A stretch of DNA of 11,563 nucleotides from NIOZ-UU13 sp964417935 (lineage in GTDB: Bacteria > Planctomycetota > Phycisphaerae > Sedimentisphaerales > Anaerobacaceae): the NCBI GenBank assembly GCA_964417935.1, contig CAYQKF010000152.1, positions 1-11,563 on the forward strand. The letters are read 5' to 3'. Below, in pieces: positions 6,587 to 11,563 of this stretch. A program made the translations under genes and the position numbers. The notes below the pieces were generated by a model that worked only from the letters and a program-made list of their open reading frames with translations, ran no database searches and had not been told where the DNA came from. Numbering within the stretch: position 1 is the stretch's first letter; each line of letters starts with the position of its first letter.

Positions 6587-6615
6587 TTGTGGTAAAATTC
6601 AGATAATAATATAAT
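6587..6615 (+). promoter_or_regulatory. Candidate promoter of the DUF3160 gene
   Basis: A perfect -10 box TATAAT (6610-6615) lies 17 bp after TTGTGG (6587-6592), a weak -35 box. The surrounding sequence is very AT-rich, with several overlapping TAATAT-like hexamers, so the exact box is uncertain. The leader to the ATG would be about 27 bases. Confidence 0.45.
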
Positions 6616-6633
6616 AATATATAGGTTTTTTGC

Positions 6634-6639
6634 AGGAGG
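6634..6639 (+). promoter_or_regulatory. Ribosome binding site of the DUF3160 gene
   Basis: AGGAGG, with nine bases before the ATG at 6649, is a near-perfect Shine-Dalgarno sequence. It fixes the start of the gene. Confidence 0.85.
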
Positions 6640-6648
6640 ACATTTCAG

Positions 6649-9369
6649 ATGATAAAAACAACTGCTATCTTATACATTATTTTGGTAGCCGCTACACTGG
6701 CGTCCGCTAATCCCATCCCTTTGCCACTGCCGGCAAGTATGCCTCTTGAGAATATGATAACCGTGCAGTCTTATTTCGTTCCAATCACTAATGACCTTAT
6801 AGTCTCGCTTGTCCCCGGCCATTTCGACGACTGCGGTGTGCTCGTGCAGGGCGTTGAATGCGTACTGTTTCAAGCTGATACAGGCGGATTGTACGTCCTG
6901 GACAACACGGGAAACTTCAATGTGGGTGACCATGTCCGGGTGCGGGGGCTAATGAATCCTTATTGTGTTACTATCTGTATGCAGGGAAACGGGTGCATTC
7001 AACAAAATACCATCTCGGAGTGTCTGCGAGGCGACCTCGACGCCGATAATGATATTGATATCGATGATTTTGTTATATTCATCTCCCATTGGCGCCAAAC
7101 CGGCTGCGGCGAACCGGACTTCTGCGACGGTGCCGACCTGACCAGAAACGGTGTTGTGGACATAAATGACCTTACGCTATTCATTGACAACTGGCTCAAA
7201 TCCGCAGACAACGGCAAAACCGAAAAACCAGGATTAAGCGAATATTACGTCCCCTACGACAATCCCATCGAGCCGAACGCAACGGGCTATGCTCTCCCTC
7301 TCGACTTAGGAGCCGTTGAAAACTACGCTGATATGGATTCCAGATTTGGCTTAAACAGCGTCGCCCCGCTGCTCGAACAAAATGGTTTTGCCATTACCGA
7401 ATACAATTTTCCCGACCAAAACGATATCGTAAAACCGTACGAGTATCTGCGCCAGATGGATGTGCCTCTGTTCGTTACGGCCGATACGCTGCTGCACCTT
7501 TATCATATCCAGTTCGATGAAACGTTAAAGGACATTGAAGAACGTGAGTTTTGCGCAGATATCCATGACCTGACAACGGCGCTGCTGGATGAAGCACTTA
7601 GTTTGCACGAACAATATACCGGCGAGCTTAAAGAGGCGGCAAAACGCAACGTAGCCTACCTGGCCGTGGCGAAAAAGCTCATCGACCCAAATGCTCAGGT
7701 GCCGGAATTGGTAGCTGAACCTCTCGCAGGTGAATTAGCCAAGATCGACGCTCACGTCGGGTTTGCTAACAGCGACATCTTCATATATGAGGAAGACTAC
7801 TCGCAGTATGTGCCGAGGGGCCATTACACCCGGAGCGAGCAGCTCAAGCGCTATTTCAGGACACTAATGTGGTATGGGCGGATGGCGTTCCTCTTAAAAG
7901 GCGCCGAGAATTGGGGGCCGCTGGGCGAAGCGCTTATCAGCATTGAGGATGCGAAAATCCAAACCATCCAGGCCGTACTACTGGCAAGGTCAATCGAAAA
8001 AGTCCAGGTTGGCCAACGCACCGGCCGGGAAGTCTGGGACAGAATGTACGCCGTTACAGCCTTTTACGTCGGCCTTGCGGACGACCTCACACCATACGAA
8101 TACATCGAGGTCATAAATAAGCTCTTCGGCAGCAGCTTCGAGGTCACAATGCTGGAAAATGAGGACGATTTCTTTGCACTGAAGGTCGAGCTGGCCCTGC
8201 TGCGGTCGCCAAAGATATACGGCGGCACCGGCGATATATGGGTGGTCCCGCCCTTTACACCTGAGTCGCTTAATGAGGTACTCGACAAGACCAAGGGCAT
8301 GCGCTTTATGGGCCAGCGCTTCATCCCTGATTCGTATATGTTTCAGCACCTCGTCTCTCCCGAAGTGTCCTACTATACCGGCAATGCGGTTTCCAAACCC
8401 TTCACATGCGGTTTCTCGGGCGTCAGTTGGGAACGCTGTTATCCGCGAGGGCTGGACGTTATGGCCATTTTAGGCTCGGACCGCGCCAGGACAATTCTTC
8501 TCGAAGAGGGTGACACCGACTACATCGACTATTGGCTACGCTTCAACGAGCTTAAGGATGAATTTGATGCGCTCGATGTCAACGACTGGAACAGAAACCT
8601 TTACTGGAGCTGGCTGTATTCGCTACGGGCACTGATAGAGGACTTCGGTGAAGGATACCCTAACTTTATGCGAACACAGGCCTGGCAGAAGAAGGAGCTT
8701 AACTCCGCCCTGGCCTCGTGGACCGAGCTGCGGCACGATACCATCCTCTACGCCAAACAGAGCTACACACCCCCAAGAGTAAGCATTCCTCCGATGGTAA
8801 CCGGCTACGTCGAACCTGTGCCTGAATTCTATGGCAGATTGCTGGCACTGACTCAGATGACAAGGCGGGGCCTCAGCGACCTCAATGCACTCTCGGCCAC
8901 GGCAACGGAACGGCTGGTAAACCTCGAGACCATACTGAACAGATTAATCAAAATCACCAATAAGGAGCTGACGAATCAACCTCTCTCTGAGGACGATTAT
9001 CAGTATATCAGAGGCTTTGCCAAAAAACTCGAAGGGGCTGTCGTTGGGGTTGAGGAAAAAGGTCTCAAGACTACACTCATAGCAGATGTTCACACTTATT
9101 CTCTGGAAGGTCTGGTCGTCGAGGAAGCCGTGGGGAACGTGGACCTGATTATCGTGGCCTGCCCGTCTCTCCACAGGACACCTTACGGTGCGGACGGCTC
9201 GGTTTTCTTAGCAGCCGGCCCTGTACTTTCATACTACGAGTTCAAGCATCCCATGAGCGACCGACTCACCGACGAGGCCTGGCAGGAACTGCTCGACTCA
9301 ACAAACAGACCCGAACGCCCTAAATGGTATGTCCCTCTGATGGGTAATACTCCGGAAGATTCCGAATAG
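6649..9369 (+). CDS. Secreted DUF3160 protein with dockerin-like calcium repeats
   Basis: The 906-residue protein begins with a Sec signal peptide (MIKTTAILYIILVAATLASA, likely cut near residue 20). Residues about 35-125 form a cysteine-rich beta domain with GDHVRVRG, perhaps an OB-like fold. Two calcium-loop repeats follow: D129-LDADNDIDIDD ending in SHW, and D163-LTRNGVVDIND ending in DNWL, with cysteines between. This is the dockerin-like pair common in Planctomycetes secreted proteins. From about residue 195 to near the end is a DUF3160 domain (GYALPLDLGAVENY, DVPLFVTADTLLHLYHIQFDE, RGLDVMAILGSDRA). DUF3160 has no established activity that I know. Its conserved TADTLLHLYHIQFDE and many Trp/Tyr suggest a helical binding or enzymatic domain, but that is inference. 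Usually the planctomycete repeat closes a protein; here it sits near the N-terminus. It is monocistronic as far as seen. Confidence 0.88.
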   Translation: MIKTTAILYIILVAATLASANPIPLPLPASMPLENMITVQSYFVPITNDLIVSLVPGHFDDCGVLVQGVECVLFQADTGGLYVLDNTGNFNVGDHVRVRGLMNPYCVTICMQGNGCIQQNTISECLRGDLDADNDIDIDDFVIFISHWRQTGCGEPDFCDGADLTRNGVVDINDLTLFIDNWLKSADNGKTEKPGLSEYYVPYDNPIEPNATGYALPLDLGAVENYADMDSRFGLNSVAPLLEQNGFAITEYNFPDQNDIVKPYEYLRQMDVPLFVTADTLLHLYHIQFDETLKDIEEREFCADIHDLTTALLDEALSLHEQYTGELKEAAKRNVAYLAVAKKLIDPNAQVPELVAEPLAGELAKIDAHVGFANSDIFIYEEDYSQYVPRGHYTRSEQLKRYFRTLMWYGRMAFLLKGAENWGPLGEALISIEDAKIQTIQAVLLARSIEKVQVGQRTGREVWDRMYAVTAFYVGLADDLTPYEYIEVINKLFGSSFEVTMLENEDDFFALKVELALLRSPKIYGGTGDIWVVPPFTPESLNEVLDKTKGMRFMGQRFIPDSYMFQHLVSPEVSYYTGNAVSKPFTCGFSGVSWERCYPRGLDVMAILGSDRARTILLEEGDTDYIDYWLRFNELKDEFDALDVNDWNRNLYWSWLYSLRALIEDFGEGYPNFMRTQAWQKKELNSALASWTELRHDTILYAKQSYTPPRVSIPPMVTGYVEPVPEFYGRLLALTQMTRRGLSDLNALSATATERLVNLETILNRLIKITNKELTNQPLSEDDYQYIRGFAKKLEGAVVGVEEKGLKTTLIADVHTYSLEGLVVEEAVGNVDLIIVACPSLHRTPYGADGSVFLAAGPVLSYYEFKHPMSDRLTDEAWQELLDSTNRPERPKWYVPLMGNTPEDSE

Positions 9370-9455
9370 AACCGGCCGGAGCCACTACCACTTGGCAGTA
9401 GGGCAAGACTTTAGAACTTCATTCGGCTAAAAATATGGGTGTGCCTAATTTTCTT

Positions 9456-9509
9456 GGCAACACGGGGTTGCTTGTACCCGAACGTAGGGGCAACCCCACG
9501 TGGTTGCCC
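9456..9509. repeat. Pair of related hairpins in opposite orientation
   Basis: The right hairpin is GGGCAACC (9488-9495) with GGTTGCCC (9502-9509), preceded by GTAG, and matches the first hairpin of the repeat inside the recombinase gene (5487-5539). The left one, GCAAC/GTTGC at 9457-9471, resembles the right one in reverse orientation. Together they look like a bipartite unit with a degenerate left half. Confidence 0.55.
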
Positions 9510-9657
9510 TAATCTGCCTCCAATCTTATAATTCTTTAATCCACTAATTTTGTCTTCCGACCTCTGTTTTCCGTCTTCTGCTCTTGTACCTGATACCCTC
9601 CTGTCCTGATAACCTCCACCCTGATTTCCTGTTCATCTGATAACCTAATTAACCACT

Positions 9658-9687
9658 CACTAATTCTCTAATCACTAATTCTCTAAT
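9658..9687. repeat. 15-bp tandem repeat, two copies
   Basis: CACTAATTCTCTAAT occurs twice in direct succession (9658-9672 and 9673-9687) and is followed by CCACTAA. The preceding ATTAACCACTCAC matches the repeat after the recombinase gene at 5189-5201, so the two intergenic sites share a sequence family. Confidence 0.65.
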
Positions 9688-9910
9688 CCACTAAAATCCT
9701 TTGCCTTTCCCCTTCTTTTCTGTTATTTTCTATCCCTGCCCTGTGAGATAGCAAGGCGTTATCTAACCGGGGATTAAAGGCGTGAGGCATCTGCGAGCGG
9801 AAACAACACGAGATACGCTTCACGATATACGAAAACACCTCAATGAAAGGGTGAAATAATTAAGTTATACCCGCGATTTTTGGGATTTTGTAGAAAGAAG
9901 GGAATCTAGA

Positions 9911-10264
9911 ATGATAGATAAATATTATGAATACACCAGCGTTACGAATATTAAGTATGAGTCTGTCCATGAAATGCAAGGAAAGACCATCAATGCTAGT
10001 TTGTCTATAGATGACAATATCCGTGGTATGGTAGACCTGACTTTCACTCATCCAAGTGTATCAGTGCCAGTCAACCCAAAGATCACCGCCCATGACATCT
10101 TCAATAATCTTAAGGCAGATGATATCGTCTCTATTAAGGTCATTGGTAATCGGACTGCTCCAGATGCCGATATCCAGTGGCGATTTGAATTTTGGATGGT
10201 CAGTGATGGGCCTTATGTCATCAAATGTAGAGAGATCAAAGGTCTTCCAGTGCAAATGAAGTGA
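9911..10264 (+). CDS. Hypothetical protein, 117 aa
   Basis: I do not recognise this protein. It has 117 residues, no signal peptide, no membrane segment and one cysteine (C106). Alternating hydrophobic patterns such as GMVDLTFTHPSVSVPV and DDIVSIKVIGN, plus FEFWMVSDGPYVIKC near the end, suggest a small beta-rich soluble domain. The start is supported by AAGGGA (9898-9903) seven bases before the ATG. The next gene on the strand starts 89 bp later, so the two could be co-transcribed. It lies at the start of a region with accessory character, bounded by repeats. Coding is supported by the ribosome site and plausible composition, not by a known family. Confidence 0.65.
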   Translation: MIDKYYEYTSVTNIKYESVHEMQGKTINASLSIDDNIRGMVDLTFTHPSVSVPVNPKITAHDIFNNLKADDIVSIKVIGNRTAPDADIQWRFEFWMVSDGPYVIKCREIKGLPVQMK

Positions 10265-10353
10265 TCGAAAATGGGTTATCTAACAAGCGGCTGCTGGGGG
10301 TGGCCCGCCAGCGCTGTCCCAGATACTCCGCAATGGAAGATAAAGGATAAGAG
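10265..10353 (+). other. Spacer with GTTATCTAAC and a GC-rich hairpin
   Basis: GTTATCTAAC (10275-10284) repeats the string at 9758-9767. It is followed by a GC-rich imperfect hairpin, GCTGGGGG with CCGCCAGC around TGGC (one mismatch). The string TCTAACAAGCGGCTG resembles the first half of an integron attC site, but I find no matching second half. AAAGGA (10342-10347) is the ribosome site of the next gene. Confidence 0.4.
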
Positions 10354-10665
10354 ATGGACTACAAAAAACTGATCGAGACAATCTCCAAATTCATCCCTCA
10401 TCCTCAAGCCCTAGAGCTGAACAAGTGGATTGATGAACTCCGGAAGGAGAATCAGAACCTCCGTTGTGAAATCCAGCGTTTAAAGTGCGAAATCGAGAAC
10501 CTTAAAGCCCCATCATCGGCAAATTCCCAGCAAGCCCCGACTTGCCCAAATTGCTCCACCACAGGCAGGCCGTTCTACATGAGCCCAGTTCCGACAGATT
10601 TCGTGAAGATCGAGAATGCCACACACGAGTGTTCACGCTGCAAGTACAAGACACGAGTTGAATAA
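10354..10665 (+). CDS. Small coiled-coil zinc-ribbon protein
   Basis: The 103-residue protein has a charged helix from about 22 to 51 (ELRKENQNLRCEIQRLKCEI) that should form a coiled coil. A Ser/Ala/Gln linker follows, then a zinc ribbon with C64-PN-C67 and C93-SR-C96, about 25 residues apart. Such a build suggests a small dimeric protein that binds nucleic acid or another protein, possibly a regulator; I do not know a named family. The start is supported by AAAGGA (10342-10347) seven bases before the ATG. It follows the 117-aa gene in the same direction. The hairpin at 10764-10796 lies about 100 bp past its stop and may terminate the transcript. Confidence 0.75.
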   Translation: MDYKKLIETISKFIPHPQALELNKWIDELRKENQNLRCEIQRLKCEIENLKAPSSANSQQAPTCPNCSTTGRPFYMSPVPTDFVKIENATHECSRCKYKTRVE

Positions 10666-10726
10666 GTTCGTTCAATAACGGGGTGGGGAGATTCATTAGA
10701 AACAACTGAAGGACAACACAATATTG

Positions 10727-10755
10727 TTGATATTAGCATAATCGTAGCATACAAT
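10727..10755 (+). promoter_or_regulatory. Candidate sigma-70-type promoter before the hairpin
   Basis: TTGATA (10727-10732) and TACAAT (10750-10755) are each one base off the consensus and lie 17 bp apart, the preferred spacing. A start about seven bases on (near 10762) would place the following hairpin at the very 5' end of the RNA. A 10-bp palindrome, ACAATATTGT (10718-10727), overlaps the -35 edge and could be an operator. Confidence 0.55.
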
Positions 10756-10763
10756 CATTTTAA

Positions 10764-10810
10764 CCCGTGAGATGCCTGCTTTACCTATCTCACGGGCTTT
10801 ATCGCGTTTT
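10764..10810 (+). terminator. Strong hairpin with T-rich tail: terminator or leader attenuator
   Basis: CCCGTGAGAT (10764-10773) pairs perfectly with ATCTCACGGG (10787-10796) over 10 bp, with a 13-base loop. CTTTATCGCGTTTT follows, a broken but T-rich tail. It could end the transcript of the two small genes upstream. Because a good promoter starts transcription right at its base, it could instead be a 5' leader structure or a short RNA upstream of the PIN gene at 10830. Confidence 0.65.
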
Positions 10811-10829
10811 ATATTATTATGTTAAAAAA

Positions 10830-11563
10830 ATGAAGAAAATAATTCACGAACATAATTCAGTTTTCCCTTTAGTTTTTGAACTTATCAAAACAAATCCTCA
10901 ATTAGAATCCATAATCTCTCCACCTTTACAGCTTAACTTAATCGTTGATGCAAATATTATCATCAAAGACCTGATTTGGCTGACCCAAAAAAGAAAGAAA
11001 GAAAATGCCCTAACTCAATTTCTTGAAATCCTGCAAACCAAAACGGCAACAGCCATCGCTCCTATATACTTAGATACTGAAATCAAAAAAAAAATCCCTT
11101 TTATAAGTAAAAAAGGAAATATACCCGAAGATGATTTGCGTGAAGCTTGGTATGAATACAGAAAATATATTAATTTTCTAAAGCATAAAGACTCAAAGAA
11201 ATTAAATGAACTTTGTAAACGTGACTCAAAAGACCTTCCATATGTATCACTTCACTTTGAGTTTGGCTATCCTATTTATACGGAAGATAAACATATTTCT
11301 GGTATGGGTGGTACAGTTATAAATGCCGAATTTATATCAATCTATCGTGACTATACACGAGACGCAAATTTTGAATACACTGTAACAATTGCTGGTTTGG
11401 GAAGCTTTATTATAACATCCGAAATCATAAAGTCTCTCTTTTTATTGATAACAAAAATACCTAAAAAAATCTTAGGATTTACTGCAATTGTTATTATACT
11501 ACTGCTAATTAGTACTACAGCGCAACATAGTTATAGCTCACACGGTACACAAGATTTCAATTG
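10830..11563 (+). CDS. PIN-like nuclease domain with transmembrane segment (3' end beyond window)
   Basis: The frame is open for 244 codons and runs off the right edge. The N-terminal part has the acidic pattern of PIN-domain ribonucleases: D40 in LIVDANIII, E84 in IYLDTEIKKK, D132 or D135 in RDSKDLPYVSL, and D153 in PIYTEDKHI. These would bind the metal ions that cut RNA. Residues 189-207 are moderately hydrophobic. Residues 214-230 (ILGFTAIVIILLLISTT) are a clear membrane helix after PKK, so the nuclease would face the cytoplasm with a tail beyond. PIN proteins are often toxins of toxin-antitoxin pairs, but no antitoxin-like gene lies directly upstream. There is no Shine-Dalgarno sequence before the ATG. 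Base use is much more AT-rich than in the genes to the left, which suggests transfer. Ten A in a row at 11085-11094 could cause slippage. Confidence 0.75.
   Translation, partial: MKKIIHEHNSVFPLVFELIKTNPQLESIISPPLQLNLIVDANIIIKDLIWLTQKRKKENALTQFLEILQTKTATAIAPIYLDTEIKKKIPFISKKGNIPEDDLREAWYEYRKYINFLKHKDSKKLNELCKRDSKDLPYVSLHFEFGYPIYTEDKHISGMGGTVINAEFISIYRDYTRDANFEYTVTIAGLGSFIITSEIIKSLFLLITKIPKKILGFTAIVIILLLISTTAQHSYSSHGTQDFN

Larger units (their letters stand above)
6282..6648. other. Divergent intergenic region between the recombinase and the DUF3160 gene
   Basis: This is the only divergent gene pair in the window, so it should carry promoters for both strands. It holds a 6-bp hairpin with a GAAA tetraloop (6327-6342, ATGAAC/GTTCAT), a GTAGGGG repeat (6408-6436), a long hairpin (6470-6511) and a plus-strand promoter candidate with a ribosome site next to the DUF3160 gene. 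I see no gene and no clear minus-strand promoter. Confidence 0.5.
9370..9910. other. Gene-free repeat-rich stretch after the DUF3160 gene
   Basis: No supportable gene lies here. From left to right it holds two related hairpins (9457-9471 and 9488-9509) and a pyrimidine-rich tract from about 9530 to 9735. Within that tract are imperfect copies of CCTGATAACCT (about 9588-9645) and a 15-bp tandem repeat (9658-9687). Next come GTGAGATAG (9743-9751) and GTTATCTAAC (9758-9767). Last is a stretch with two near copies of CACGAGATACG (about 9807-9830). I see no intrinsic terminator with a T-run for the DUF3160 gene. Confidence 0.5.

Noticed and set aside
9435..9512. 25-codon frame starting ATGGGTGTG
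   Set aside because: No ribosome site, and it runs through the hairpin repeat; the peptide is a by-product of the repeat.
9588..9690. Pyrimidine-rich repeats as a CRISPR array
   Set aside because: Units are short, imperfect and directly adjacent, with no equal-length unique spacers and no cas genes.
10275..10353. Possible integron attC site (ATCTAAC followed by AAGCGGCTG)
   Set aside because: The left core fits RYYYAAC, but no GTTRRRY right core and no matching second arm follow before the next gene, and no integron integrase is visible in the window. It is kept only as a repeated string.
10342..10665. The 103-aa protein as the antitoxin of the PIN gene
   Set aside because: A promoter and a strong hairpin separate the two genes by 164 bp, and antitoxins are usually tightly coupled to the toxin gene. 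Not excluded, but not supported.

Overview
The window looks like chromosomal DNA from an uncultured member of the Planctomycetes, probably near the Phycisphaerae. The best support is the secreted protein at 6649-9369, whose paired calcium-loop (dockerin-like) repeats with flanking cysteines and a closing Asn-Trp-Leu are a hallmark of that group. The many short palindromic repeats between genes fit as well. The assignment is inference; no rRNA is present.

Layout. Positions 1-2000 carry a minus-strand translation unit: tRNA-Thr, tuf (EF-Tu), rpmG (L33) and tRNA-Trp, the last cut at the window edge by about one base. This is the familiar bacterial order that normally continues into secE-nusG. 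Upstream of tRNA-Thr lies a gene-free, hairpin-rich stretch of about 580 bp, ending in a 176-bp MITE-like element with 18-bp terminal inverted repeats and a TAA duplication. Positions 2781-6281 hold two more minus-strand genes: a HEAT/TPR-repeat lipoprotein and a XerC/XerD-type tyrosine recombinase. The recombinase reading frame has absorbed short hairpin repeats in its N-terminus and in its catalytic domain. On the plus strand, 6649-9369 encodes a secreted DUF3160 protein with dockerin-like repeats. A 540-bp gene-free stretch of repeats and pyrimidine-rich sequence follows.

The right end (9911-11563, plus strand) has an accessory character: two small genes of unknown function (117 aa; and 103 aa with coiled coil and zinc ribbon), then a promoter-like sequence leading directly into a strong hairpin, then an AT-rich gene that runs off the window. 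That last gene encodes a PIN-like nuclease domain followed by a transmembrane segment and contains a run of ten A.

Two themes stand out. First, a family of small bipartite hairpin repeats with GTAGGGG/CCCCTAC ends occurs both between genes and, in frame, inside the recombinase. Second, the truncated PIN-membrane gene with its hairpin leader and homopolymer tract is the best candidate for an undescribed function, but its 3' end and neighbours must be seen first.
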